Assembly: GCF_000337575.1 (NCBI RefSeq) | Contig: NZ_AOIM01000038.1 | Location: 1-64,000 of the forward strand | Direction of reading: 5' to 3' | Source of the DNA: Natrialba hulunbeirensis JCM 10989 | GTDB lineage: Archaea; Halobacteriota; Halobacteria; Halobacteriales; Natrialbaceae | Length of the DNA stretch: 64,000 nt | Shown here: in pieces, positions 36,759-45,155 of the stretch | Numbering within the stretch: position 1 is the stretch's first letter | Layout of the letters: the number at the start of each line of letters is the position of its first letter | Notes under the pieces: generated by a model | The model's database searches: none | What the model saw: only the letters and a program-made list of their open reading frames with translations | Told to the model about the DNA's origin: nothing | Position numbers and translations under genes: made by a program

Positions 36759-37016
36759 TCACTCTTCCGTGGCGGTGACGATCTCCGTCTCGATCTCGAA
36801 GCTCACTGCTCTCGTCGATAGCGTCTCGGCAATCTCCCGTCGCTGCTCGAGGGTCAGATCATCACGGGCGAGCACCTGGCGTGCAGCTCGGACGAAATGA
36901 GGCACGTCATCGCACGCACTCACGACCGCTTTCGTCTTGTTGCAGTCGTAGAAGTCCGCTGCGCGTTCGATTGCAGTTCGTCGGTACGCATAGTCACCGT
37001 CGGTTCGGATTCGCAT
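36759..37016 (-). CDS. Small haloarchaeal protein of unknown function
   Basis: An 85-residue protein (MRIRTDGDYAYRRTAIERAADFYDCNKTKA, then VPHFVRAARQVLARDDLTLEQRREIAETLSTR). This arrangement is common in haloarchaeal proviruses and plasmids; a ribbon-helix-helix or helical DNA-binding role is possible, but no motif proves it. ATG 37016 is preferred to the upstream in-frame start. It converges on the regulator gene at 36182. Confidence 0.65.
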   Translation of the reverse strand: MRIRTDGDYAYRRTAIERAADFYDCNKTKAVVSACDDVPHFVRAARQVLARDDLTLEQRREIAETLSTRAVSFEIETEIVTATEE

Positions 37017-37285
37017 GCTCGTACACACGACCCCCGATATCCTAGTTTTTTCGACTCACTGAACGGCCCATATCGGCCCAAAATCGGGGGAACCTGTCGG
37101 CCCAACAGAGAAGAGTCCCATCTCGCAGCGTCGATCGAATCGGAATATGCACACGGCCTGCTCGATCTCGTGTGCATATTCGGGAAACCGATTTTGTCGA
37201 CGTGCAACCCCCAGGGGAGAAGGAAGAGTCGATAATCTACCTCTGATCGAAAGTTTCTATACGATCTCTCTTCCAGAAAACAGGG

Positions 37286-38344
37286 GTGGAAAACTACTTT
37301 ATTGATCTACATTTAGCTATTAATATGGTATCTCCAGAGGAATTCTTCTCGTCATTTGCTCAAATATCTGCAACTATCGTGGGCTTTGTGATTGCAATCA
37401 GTACTGTCCTTTATTCGATAGAGCGTGAAAAAAGGGAAGAAAGAACAGATGAATTGAGAGAATCACTCAATGATTTTTTCGCCCATAATCACCAATTGCT
37501 ATCTGATCTGTTTCATGCGTTTGAAAACACAGCTCCAGACGACTATACTGATGATTTCGACCAAGTCAGCGGGGACTTTGATGAAGCTGTTCAGAAAGCC
37601 AAGGAGTTGAAAGAAGAATCTGACTCAGAAGTGGTTATTATATATTCACATTTGGCTATTCTCTACTACAGTACGTTACGCTTAGAGACAAGATGTGATG
37701 TGCGGGAATTGAAGGAAATAATTAGAGATTTCAAATCCAGTTTAGATGCACTACAGCATGACTATTTTCATTCAGAGAACCAGTTTAATAGAGGACTCTA
37801 TAAGGATTTGACGAAACAAGATGAGGATGACATACCAGACGAATATCTTCTCGAATCAGGTGTGTTCAGTAGAGATGACACCAATCCGATTGTAGAGCAC
37901 CTGAACGAAAATAGAATATCATCACCTACAAATCCGCATAAGAGTACTGTCACTCCCGTGGTTTTATCCGGCAAAGAATTATACACGATACGGGCAGTAG
38001 TCAATCGGCTAAGGATTGAGTTCGGGTCTGTTCGGACCAAAAGTTATCGTACACTAATTGATTATGATCCTCACATAGTACAGATCATAAAACTCACAAT
38101 TGCGATAATAGTGGCTGGTGTGGTTATTCCCATAGCGTTCCTTTTTAGTTTTCCTCCGATTCTCGATAGCCTCCAAATTAGTGGGTGGGATTTGTTTCTA
38201 TCCCAAATGGTTCTCTTAATAACCACCGTTCTTATTTTTATTTCCACGATAGAACTATTGCTTGTTCAATTACGGCCGTCCAAGAATAATCTCTCCTGTT
38301 TATCCCGATTTCTACTTTGGATAGTAGATAAACTATCTATATAA
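37286..38344 (+). CDS. Three-pass membrane protein with coiled domain, AT-rich
   Basis: A 352-residue protein: a membrane helix at about 28-46 (ISATIVGFVIAISTVLYSI), a long charged helical domain (about 50-265) and two C-terminal helices (about 272-298 and 307-330). It resembles accessory or abortive-infection type membrane proteins only in layout; I know no match. It is by far the most AT-rich gene here, so it is foreign even to the element. The GTG at 37286 lies about 29 bases after a TTTCTATA box, fitting a leaderless start; ATG 37325 is the alternative. Confidence 0.75.
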   Translation: MENYFIDLHLAINMVSPEEFFSSFAQISATIVGFVIAISTVLYSIEREKREERTDELRESLNDFFAHNHQLLSDLFHAFENTAPDDYTDDFDQVSGDFDEAVQKAKELKEESDSEVVIIYSHLAILYYSTLRLETRCDVRELKEIIRDFKSSLDALQHDYFHSENQFNRGLYKDLTKQDEDDIPDEYLLESGVFSRDDTNPIVEHLNENRISSPTNPHKSTVTPVVLSGKELYTIRAVVNRLRIEFGSVRTKSYRTLIDYDPHIVQIIKLTIAIIVAGVVIPIAFLFSFPPILDSLQISGWDLFLSQMVLLITTVLIFISTIELLLVQLRPSKNNLSCLSRFLLWIVDKLSI

Positions 38345-38515
38345 CCAAGAAAATCTGTAATTTCAATCTACTGTAGGGGGAGAGAACAGCAGGATCTCAC
38401 GCAACAAAAAGAACTACTCCAATACCAGTCATTGTTTCATCTGTTTCAACTGGAACAACAGCGTACAGGGGTGAGGGGTGCTGTAATTTTTTGCGCTGTC
38501 ATCTTAGCGACGCAT

Positions 38516-38704
38516 CTACTCAAATTGGCGAATAGCGTCTGAAACAGTGAGTCCCTGTTGCTCCGCGATCTCGGCAGCAAGGTTCAGTGTCCATTCCTCT
38601 TTCTCTGGTCCTCTGTGCTCTCGAACAAGTAGTGAGAGCGCGTAAACAATCAGCAAGTCGTCTTGGGGGGTGTCGCACGACACTGGGTTTGGTTTTTGTT
38701 TCAC
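38516..38704 (-). CDS. Small hypothetical protein
   Basis: A 62-residue protein with a helical body (DLLIVYALSLLVREHRGPEKEEWTLNLAAEIAEQQGL, then SDAIRQFE). Composition looks like real protein, and the end resembles a short helix-turn-helix or antitoxin-like tail. No family recognised. The 171 bases before it (38345-38515) hold no gene. Confidence 0.5.
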   Translation of the reverse strand: MKQKPNPVSCDTPQDDLLIVYALSLLVREHRGPEKEEWTLNLAAEIAEQQGLTVSDAIRQFE

Positions 38705-38765
38705 TAATAAACCTTCGTAGGCACATCCGACAACCTACGTTATCGAGGTCCTGCCCCATCCTACC

Positions 38766-38893
38766 AGTGGGGCTACCCCTTCTCTACCGTCTGGAATCGG
38801 CCGCCCCATCTTTGCGCTAGCGCGGCGCGCGCTCTGCGCGCCGCGCAATTACCCTGCCCCCTTAGGGGCACCTACCGTAGGGGTACCCGACAA
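38766..38893. other. Hairpin cluster downstream of the replication gene
   Basis: Several palindromes in about 130 bases: GTGGGG/CCCC near 38766-38779, a perfect 11-base stem GCGCGGCGCGC (38820-38830) / GCGCGCCGCGC (38836-38846), TGCCCC/GGGGCA (38855-38870), and CCTACCGTAGG with GGTACC just after. No credible coding frame between 38705 and 39155. It may be a replication or termination structure of the element. Confidence 0.6.
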
Positions 38894-39155
38894 CCCTGTT
38901 ACCGACACCAACCGATGATACGGACGATTTCACGCACCACAGGCCGCAATTCACCGGTTCTATTGTTCGCTCGAATCGGCTAAACTGGCCCAAAATCTGC
39001 GCAGACCGCCCGTTAACACCCAGGTGAAAGTAAAATACGGTGTAGAAAATGGGTTTGTTGAAGAGTGCTGTAATGACACCGGGAAAGAAGGGTGAAAGAA
39101 ACGAGAGAAAGCGAATGCTGCAGCTATTCACCGGGCAGACCGGACCGACGACGGG

Positions 39156-40808
39156 TTACCGCAACGGCGGCGGAAGTTCGTCAGCCCGCACCCGAACGTC
39201 GCGATCGTCGAGCTGGTCGCGATCGCGGAGGTACGCCAGGTCGTGAATCGACGCGCTCAATCGCTCGAGATATTCGAAGCCAATTGAGTCCGGTTCACTG
39301 TCGCTCTCACTGGTCTCGCTGCCGTCCGTAGCTGGCTGCCTATCGTCACTCTCACGGCGTTCACGGCGCTCTTTGGCGCGTTCATCCTGCTGCTCGACAG
39401 TGTCGTCCGGGTAGACTTCCCGTAGGATCTCGCGTGCTCGCTCCAGGACGACGCGAGAGACGAAGAACACCATGACCGGATTCCCTTCACGAGAGACGAC
39501 ACCGGTTTCAGCGAGTCGACGAACGTGGTACCGAATCGTCGATCTCGCGAGCCCGGTTCGCTCCTCGAGTGCATCGTAGGTCGCACCGTCGTGTTCAGCG
39601 ATGACGCGCAAGATGTCGTAGACGGCCGTGGTGGACTCTTTCAGCGCTTCCCGGTAGATGTCCGTCGCCAGGTCTTCGTATCGCTGGCGAAGCATCTCGC
39701 GCCGGCCTGTCGGCCGCTCGAAGTCCCACGGCGGTGACATCGGCCCATCGAAGAAATCATCCTCGATGAGGTCCGACCGCTCGATTCCAGCCCATCGTGC
39801 GTGCGTCGCGACGACCGTCCGAAGGTGGTCGAGTACCTCGTCCCATTCGGAAACGTGCGGGAGTTCTCCGCGGTCGACACCCGCGTACGAGGCCTCGAGC
39901 TTCGGGTGATGGAACGGATCACTGCGCGGCTTCTTGTGCCACTGATTCGCCTGGTAGATCTTCATCTCCGTGCTGTAGCGCTTCGGATCGAACCCGAGGA
40001 GGTGCCAGCGGTCACTCTCGACGAGCGCCTCGAGCCAGCCTTCTTTCTGGCGTCGCTGGTGAGCTTCGATCTCGGACTCTCCACCCCAGTCGATGAGTTG
40101 CTTCGATTGGTCGAGCGTCTCGACGAGCGCGTTCTTCTTGTCGATGTGGAACCGAATGTGCGCCTCGGCTTTCGGAAGCCGACGGGCGTCGTCGACGCGA
40201 TCGTCAAGGTCCACCGCGTCAGCGCCGTACACCGCTCGAAGTGCATCGTACATCCGACGCTCCATCTCGAACGGATCTTCCGCCCACGTTGTCCAGGCGA
40301 GCAACCGCGTACCCTCGCCGTACGGACACTCGAGTGGATCACCGCTCTTGTAGACCATTTCGCGAAACTGGGGCATGATCTCGACGTGTAACGCGAGCGG
40401 CGGCTTTCGAAGGTCACGCTCGCCGTTGTCGTCTTCTGAACCCCATTCGCGGAGCTTCAGGTGCTGTTCGTAGTACGCACGATAGTCGTCACCGCGGCCA
40501 GTACCGGCCTTCCATCGCGACGACGTAAGGACCAGCGCGTAGTCTCCTGACGGCAGCCAGTCTGCCTCGAAGTCTTCGACAGCCACGTGCGGCTCGAGGT
40601 CACGATCGCCGACGTGCTCGCGCCAGTAGGACAGCGATCGATCGTACAGTGTCCCGCGGTCGGCACTCCGACCAGCGTTCGGCTCCTGGACGTCGGCGAG
40701 ATGGTTCATCACTGCGGCGCCGTGCGCACGCGGCTTCGGGAAGGTATCGGACTCAGATCCGGTGACATCATCGAACTGCACCGGATCGTCGGCAGCGTCG
40801 ACGCTCAC
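39156..40808 (-). CDS. Putative replication protein with C-terminal winged helix
   Basis: A 550-residue protein. The N-terminal two thirds (ADWLPSGDYALVLTSSRWKAGTG, DPFEMERRMYDALRAVYGADAVDL, EAHIRFHIDKKNALVETLDQSKQLI) match large proteins found in betapleolipoviruses and related plasmids in the position of the replication gene. A winged helix lies at about 395-450 (YDILRVIAEHDGATYDALEERTGLARSTIRYHVRRLAE). No rolling-circle or polymerase motif is seen, so the biochemical role is inferred from context. The start is GTG, overlapping the upstream 39-codon gene (GTGA). Confidence 0.7.
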   Translation of the reverse strand: MSVDAADDPVQFDDVTGSESDTFPKPRAHGAAVMNHLADVQEPNAGRSADRGTLYDRSLSYWREHVGDRDLEPHVAVEDFEADWLPSGDYALVLTSSRWKAGTGRGDDYRAYYEQHLKLREWGSEDDNGERDLRKPPLALHVEIMPQFREMVYKSGDPLECPYGEGTRLLAWTTWAEDPFEMERRMYDALRAVYGADAVDLDDRVDDARRLPKAEAHIRFHIDKKNALVETLDQSKQLIDWGGESEIEAHQRRQKEGWLEALVESDRWHLLGFDPKRYSTEMKIYQANQWHKKPRSDPFHHPKLEASYAGVDRGELPHVSEWDEVLDHLRTVVATHARWAGIERSDLIEDDFFDGPMSPPWDFERPTGRREMLRQRYEDLATDIYREALKESTTAVYDILRVIAEHDGATYDALEERTGLARSTIRYHVRRLAETGVVSREGNPVMVFFVSRVVLERAREILREVYPDDTVEQQDERAKERRERRESDDRQPATDGSETSESDSEPDSIGFEYLERLSASIHDLAYLRDRDQLDDRDVRVRADELPPPLR

Positions 40809-40924
40809 AGCGGTCCCTCCCGCGCGTTTCGAACGTCGCGCGTACAGTCGTCACACAGACGGCGCAGCCCATCAACCGACTCACCGCAGCGCTCACACTC
40901 ACTGCTCTCGACGAGTCGGCTCAT
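40805..40924 (-). CDS. 39-residue zinc-finger peptide
   Basis: Translation gives MSRLVESSECERCGESVDG, then LRRLCDDCTRDVRNAREGPL. It is a complete two-knuckle zinc finger (CERC and CDDC, 14 residues between the pairs). Its start overlaps the stop of the HTH gene upstream (ATGA) and its stop overlaps the GTG of the replication gene (GTGA). The tight coupling on both sides argues that it is real despite its size. Probably acts in nucleic-acid binding. Confidence 0.7.
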   Translation of the reverse strand: MSRLVESSECERCGESVDGLRRLCDDCTRDVRNAREGPL

Positions 40925-41121
40925 CGCGTTCCCTCCTCGAGCTTCGTCTCTGCTCGAGCGAGCAGATTCCCGATCGTCCCCGGTCGGCGCTCGGTCCGAC
41001 GGGCGAACTCGCGAACACCGGTGCCGTTCTCTCGACAGGCGACGTATGCCTCGCGTTCGGCATCGGTCAGACCGGAGAGGTCCGGCCCAAAGTCGACCAG
41101 TGTGGCCTGCTCACTCGACAT
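40921..41121 (-). CDS. Small helix-turn-helix protein (sigma-70 region 4-like)
   Basis: A 66-residue protein: LSGLTDAEREAYVACRENGTGVREFARRTERRPGTIGNLLARAETKLEEG is a helix-turn-helix of the region-4 type common as small regulators in haloarchaeal elements. ATG 41121 overlaps the preceding gene by 11 bases, and its stop overlaps the 39-codon zinc peptide gene. Part of the leftward replication operon. Confidence 0.75.
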   Translation of the reverse strand: MSSEQATLVDFGPDLSGLTDAEREAYVACRENGTGVREFARRTERRPGTIGNLLARAETKLEEGTR

Positions 41122-41479
41122 GCTCGCTCACCTCCCGTTCCGGGACCGGAACGTGGCGGACGTGCTCATCAGAGAACCGCAGCTTGACGCCGGTCCAGCC
41201 GTCGAGCAGTGCGCCCGCATCGGAGCCACCCGCCCGCATGGGCAATACGATGTCGTAGGGGTGGCGGTCACAGCACCATCCGAACGTAACGAGTTCGTCG
41301 AAGGAAGCCGCGAGAACCACGTTCACGAGGTCTGGCTTCTCAATCCGCTGCGACCCCTTCGTCTTGGGAACAGGGTGGCCGCATTCGGGACAGATTGGGA
41401 TGTTATCGCGATCTCGCGTCGGCTCACGAACGACCGTAGGAGCCATCACACCGAACTTTCGCAGACCGGTTCGGCTCAT
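41111..41479 (-). CDS. Cysteine-rich small protein
   Basis: A 122-residue protein with CPECGHPVP near residue 30 and FGWCCDRHPYD near residue 68, a likely zinc site, followed by an acidic C-terminal part. ATG 41479 follows directly from the preceding gene with a four-base overlap. No known family. Member of the replication operon. Confidence 0.65.
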   Translation of the reverse strand: MSRTGLRKFGVMAPTVVREPTRDRDNIPICPECGHPVPKTKGSQRIEKPDLVNVVLAASFDELVTFGWCCDRHPYDIVLPMRAGGSDAGALLDGWTGVKLRFSDEHVRHVPVPEREVSEHVE

Positions 41480-41754
41480 CGGCTCACCTCCGCTTTTGGA
41501 CCGTACTCCGCGCGAATATCCGCGTCCGCGATACGTCGACGTAGCTCGTCGTCGACGTGCTCTGTCGCGATGAACTTCACCCGGCCGCAGTCTCGCGGCG
41601 GCACCAGACCGGTCGTGCCGGACCACTCGGTGAACTCGAGCCAGCCTGAATCACGGACGGTGGCGTCCGCTACGCACACCAGGCCGTCGGAGAGTTGGAT
41701 GAATGCAGGCGAGTAGCCAGACGGGAGGTTTCGCGGGTCAACCCGTTCAGGCAT
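41476..41754 (-). CDS. Small hypothetical protein of the replication operon
   Basis: A 92-residue protein (MPERVDPRNLPSGYSPAFIQLSDGL onward) with a beta-rich N-terminal half and a helical C-terminus (ATEHVDDELRRRIADADIRAEYG). It has a single Cys and no zinc motif. ATG 41754 overlaps the upstream gene by eight bases; its own stop overlaps the next ATG by four. Function unknown. Confidence 0.65.
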   Translation of the reverse strand: MPERVDPRNLPSGYSPAFIQLSDGLVCVADATVRDSGWLEFTEWSGTTGLVPPRDCGRVKFIATEHVDDELRRRIADADIRAEYGPKAEVSR

Positions 41755-41986
41755 CGGTCTCACCTCCGTGGCGACCGGCGGACGTTTCTGGATCTGGCAC
41801 CGGCACATCGACGCCAGCAGCGGAGCCGCGGCTCAGTCGAGCGTACGAATCGCACTCTCCGCAGCGGTGGGCTCGGTCGCGATCGTCACCGAAGACGCGC
41901 CGAAACCGATCGGTAACATGGGAACCACAGTATTCGCAAGTCGAGTGGTCGACCGACGGCCACGGTGCGACCGTCACGCCGACCAC
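41747..41986 (-). CDS. Small zinc-finger protein, first gene of the replication operon
   Basis: A 79-residue protein starting with GTG. CEYCGSHV near residue 17 and CGECDSYARL near residue 42 make a zinc ribbon of the CxxC-x21-CxxC type common in haloarchaeal mobile elements. A disordered Pro/Glu tail follows. It is the most upstream gene of the leftward operon that ends with the putative replication gene, so the operon promoter must lie between it and tRNA-Ala. Confidence 0.7.
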   Translation of the reverse strand: MVGVTVAPWPSVDHSTCEYCGSHVTDRFRRVFGDDRDRAHRCGECDSYARLSRGSAAGVDVPVPDPETSAGRHGGETDA

Positions 41987-42154
41987 CCCCGATTTCCTTC
42001 GCTGAAATCGCGTGACTGCGTACGGGTGAATCCCGCGCTGGCAATCACTCCGTTCTGAGGGGTGGTTTCTACGAAGAAACCGCTACTGCATAATTCCCCG
42101 TCAGTCGCTATACCGGCGACTATCGGAACAATTCGAGACGTTACAGAATCGCAG
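41987..42154. other. Right border region of the element, promoter space
   Basis: No gene. A hairpin GGTTTC (42064-42069) / GAAACC (42076-42081) lies in it. Close to the tRNA, 42119-42152 reads CTATCGGAACAA, then GTTACA and ATCGC, in the same order as the end of mobile repeat B, so a decayed repeat end may be present. The right end of the element is probably here. Confidence 0.45.
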
Positions 42155-42226
42155 TGGACTCGTCGGGATTTGAACCCGAGGCCTCTTCCTTGCGAAGGAA
42201 GCGATCTACCACTGATCTACGAGCCC
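42155..42226 (-). tRNA. tRNA-Ala (anticodon CGC)
   Basis: The 72 bases read on the minus strand fold into a normal cloverleaf. The acceptor stem is GGGCTCG with CGAGTCC and discriminator A, the D arm is GATC/GATC, the anticodon stem CTTCC/GGAAG has loop TTCGCAA, and the T arm has GGGTTCAAATCCC. There is no intron and no encoded CCA. It lies at the right edge of the virus-like element with its 3' end facing the element. Confidence 0.97.
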
Positions 42227-42316
42227 TCGCACGTTTCTAACTCGGGTTTGTATTTGTAGCTTGTGTTTTGAGAGGAGAGCGTTTCAGTCAGTCACTGCCT
42301 CACTGTCCGGATCCAC

Positions 42317-42351
42317 CGACAACCGACAGCCGACAGCCGACAGCCGGCAGC
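42317..42351. repeat. Heptanucleotide tandem repeat (CGACAGC)5
   Basis: Five units of a 7-base repeat with two slightly varied ends, in the space between tRNA-Ala and the rhomboid gene. Comparable in form to the array at 11395-11433. Confidence 0.8.
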
Positions 42352-42369
42352 TGTCTCCATCCGTTTCGA

Positions 42370-43101
42370 TCAACCCACAGACCGGCGCGTACTCGAGTCC
42401 CTCTGGACTTGTAACAGACGAGTGCGCCCGGCGAGCAGGCCGAGCAGGAAGCCGGTGAAGTGAGCGATCAGAGCGACACCGGGTGCGGCGGTCGTGAGGG
42501 TGACGACAATTGCGAGGCCGACGAAGACAGTGAGTGTCATCCACTGTGGGATGTCGATGATGGACGCGAAGCCGGCGGAGAGTCGGTTGCCAGTGATGAG
42601 GTAACCAAGGAGCGCGAAGATCGCGCCACTCGCGCCGAGGACACCGACGGGGTCGCCGCTGACAAACGGTGCGGCGGCTGCGAAGCCGCTGAGAAGGACC
42701 TGTGAGATGCCGGCAATCGAACCGGTGAGGAGGACGAACGTGTGAAAGCGCACACGCGAGGTTGCGCGGGCGACTGGCCATCCGAAAACGACCAGTGCGA
42801 GGCTGTTCGAGAGGAGGTGCCAGAGGCCGCCGTGGGCGTAGACACTGGTCACGATCGTCCAGGGGTTTTCAACGAGCGGAAGGGTGAGAACGAACAGCCC
42901 GGTCATCAGGCCGACGAGATCCGTGATGGCCTGAATGAGAAAGACCAGGCCGAAAATGACGAGCAGTTCGAAGATGGGACTCGACTGATCGTCGCTGGCG
43001 GCGGACCCGGAGGCGCTTGCGCTTGCACCGGTCTCGGGTGAACGGGAGGCCGATCCTGAACGCGAGCGTGCGCCAGGACGTGGCCGCGATCGGTTCGCCA
43101 T
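42370..43101 (-). CDS. Rhomboid family intramembrane serine protease
   Basis: A 243-residue protein with a Ser/Arg-rich cytoplasmic N-terminus and six membrane helices. Rhomboid signatures are present: HGGLWHLLSNSLAL (the HxxxN motif), the active-site GASGAIFALLGYL, and the catalytic His in ALIAHFTGFLLGLLAG. It would cleave membrane proteins within the bilayer; in Haloferax such enzymes affect the S-layer and motility. ATG 43101 gives MANRSRPRPG. Confidence 0.92.
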   Translation of the reverse strand: MANRSRPRPGARSRSGSASRSPETGASASASGSAASDDQSSPIFELLVIFGLVFLIQAITDLVGLMTGLFVLTLPLVENPWTIVTSVYAHGGLWHLLSNSLALVVFGWPVARATSRVRFHTFVLLTGSIAGISQVLLSGFAAAAPFVSGDPVGVLGASGAIFALLGYLITGNRLSAGFASIIDIPQWMTLTVFVGLAIVVTLTTAAPGVALIAHFTGFLLGLLAGRTRLLQVQRDSSTRRSVG

Positions 43102-43298
43102 ACAGTTTCTTCGGGAGGACGCGATAAAAGTCTGCACGCCTGGTCAGGCAGTCCTGTGAGTGACTGTGGCTGGTTCGGTTTCGGTGGCTGGGCTCTGGTG
43201 GGGAGTGGCTATTGCGTGATGGTCCGAGATGAGTACAGCAGCTACGCAGGAACAAATCAGTAACCGATAGTCGGTGAGTGAAAACGCAGCGCGACGAC

Positions 43299-43315
43299 AA
43301 TGGGGATACCCCATT
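43299..43315. terminator. Palindrome after the uS10 gene
   Basis: AATGGGGATACCCCATT is a perfect palindrome 59 bases past the uS10 stop, on the downstream side of the EF-1alpha/uS10 transcript. A terminator hairpin is a plausible reading. Confidence 0.4.
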
Positions 43316-43373
43316 TCGTCACAGTCGGTCGGTGATCGACTCGCAGACGAGCAGACGTCAGTGAGACGCTGAC

Positions 43374-43682
43374 TTAGTCTTCGAGGACGATCTCGATCGA
43401 AACGTCGTTTGGCACCTGGATGCGCATGAGCTGTCGGAGTGCGCGTTCGTCGGCGTCCAGATCGATCAGGCGCTTGTGGACGCGCATCTCCCAGTGCTCC
43501 CACGTCGCGGTGCCCTCGCCGTCAGGCGACTTCCGGGTCGGCACCTCGAGGGTCTTGGTCGGCAGCGGAATCGGACCGCTGAGGTTGACGCCGGTGTTGT
43601 TCGCAATCTCGCGGACGTCGTCACAGATGTCGTCTAGGTCGTCTGGACTCGTGCCCGCGAGTCGAACGCGTGCCTGCTGCAT
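43374..43682 (-). CDS. rpsJ: Small ribosomal subunit protein uS10
   Basis: A 102-residue protein with the uS10 layout: [62 protein letters not shown] and the closing [12 protein letters not shown]. It begins with the codon directly after the EF-1alpha stop, which is the standard archaeal gene order. Located in the head of the 30S subunit; an essential core gene. Confidence 0.97.
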   Translation of the reverse strand: MQQARVRLAGTSPDDLDDICDDVREIANNTGVNLSGPIPLPTKTLEVPTRKSPDGEGTATWEHWEMRVHKRLIDLDADERALRQLMRIQVPNDVSIEIVLED

Positions 43683-44945
43683 TTATTTCTCGTTGACGTC
43701 GAGGACCTTGCCGGCCGCGATGGTCTGACCCATGTCACGGATGGCGAAGCTCCCGAGTTCTGGGATCTCGCTGGATGGCTCGATGCTGAGGGGCTTCTGT
43801 GGGCGGATGGTGACCACAGCAGCGTCACCCGACTGGATGAAGTCTGGGTTCTCCTCGGCGACCTCGCCGCTGGATGGGTCCATCTTCTTGTCGATGGACT
43901 CGATCGTACAGGCGACCTGCGAGGTGTGTGCGTGGAAGACCGGCGTGTAGCCGGCCGTGATCACGGATGGGTGCTGCATGACGACGACCTGTGCCTGGAA
44001 CGTCTCGGCGACGCTTGGTGGCTCGTCGGCTGGGCCACAGACGTCACCGCGGCGGATGTCGTCCTTACCGATGCCGCGGACGTTGAATCCGACGTTGTCG
44101 CCGGGTTCTGCCTTTGGCACCTCTTCGTGGTGCATCTCGATCGTCTTGACCTCGCCGCCGACGTCGCTTGGCTGGAAGGAGACGTCGTCGCCGATGTTCA
44201 TGACACCGGTCTCGATACGTCCGACTGGGACGGTACCGATACCCGAGATGGTGTAGACGTCCTGAATTGGGAGTCGGAGTGGAGCGTCCGTTGGTGGCTG
44301 TGGCTCTGGCAGGTCGTTGAGTGCCTCGAGGAGGGTCTCCTCGCTGTACCACGACGTGTTGTCGGAGGCTTCTGCGATGTTGTCGCCTTCGAACGCCGAG
44401 ATCGGGATGAACGAGGCGTCGTCCGTGTTGAACTGGACCTGCTTGAGGAGCTGCGTGACTTCCTCGACGACGTCATCGTAGGTCGACTCTTTGTAGTCGA
44501 CGACGTCCATTTTGTTGACGCCGATGATGAGCTCGTCGATACCGAGGGTACGAGCCAGGAAGACGTGCTCCTGGGTCTGGGGCGCGACACCGTCGTCAGC
44601 AGCGACGACGAGGACGGCGTTGTCCGCCTGAGATGCGCCCGTGATCATGTTCTTGACGAAGTCGCGGTGGCCAGGACAGTCGACGATGGTGAAGTCGTAC
44701 TCGTCGGTTGTGAACTCCTGGTGGGCGATGTCGATGGTGACACCACGCTCTCGCTCCTCGGCGAGGTTGTCCATCACGTAGGCGAACTCGAAGCCGCCCT
44801 TGCCCTTCTCTTCTGCTTCTTCGCGGTGCTGTTCGATGACGTGCTCGGGAACGCTCCCCGTCTCGTAGAGGAGGCGGCCCACGAGCGTACTTTTCCCGTG
44901 GTCAACGTGACCAATTACGGCCAGGTTCTGATGTCGTTCGCTCAT
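43683..44945 (-). CDS. tuf: Translation elongation factor EF-1alpha
   Basis: A 420-residue GTPase that brings aminoacyl-tRNA to the ribosome. G1 GHVDHGKST at residues 12-20, G3 DCPGHRDF and G4 NKMD are all present, followed by the two beta-barrel domains ([35 protein letters not shown]). A TATA-like sequence (TTATATCG at 44971-44978 on the plus strand) lies 26-33 bases before the ATG, so the message has little or no leader. Confidence 0.98.
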   Translation of the reverse strand: MSERHQNLAVIGHVDHGKSTLVGRLLYETGSVPEHVIEQHREEAEEKGKGGFEFAYVMDNLAEERERGVTIDIAHQEFTTDEYDFTIVDCPGHRDFVKNMITGASQADNAVLVVAADDGVAPQTQEHVFLARTLGIDELIIGVNKMDVVDYKESTYDDVVEEVTQLLKQVQFNTDDASFIPISAFEGDNIAEASDNTSWYSEETLLEALNDLPEPQPPTDAPLRLPIQDVYTISGIGTVPVGRIETGVMNIGDDVSFQPSDVGGEVKTIEMHHEEVPKAEPGDNVGFNVRGIGKDDIRRGDVCGPADEPPSVAETFQAQVVVMQHPSVITAGYTPVFHAHTSQVACTIESIDKKMDPSSGEVAEENPDFIQSGDAAVVTIRPQKPLSIEPSSEIPELGSFAIRDMGQTIAAGKVLDVNEK

Positions 44946-45155
44946 TGTTGTAGCTCACGCGCAGAGGCGCTTATATCGGTCTCTTTGTCTCGTTGCGGTT
45001 AAAACCATTTCGAAAGCGTATTCTGTCGAACCCCGCGCCTGCTTGCGGTTTGTGTCTCGTACACACGGTTTGGCCACCTGCCGCCCATCACTCGCAAGCC
45101 GCTCGAAAGTCACTCGGACCGCTACACGAATGCTTCTTACAAGCCACGTAGATCA

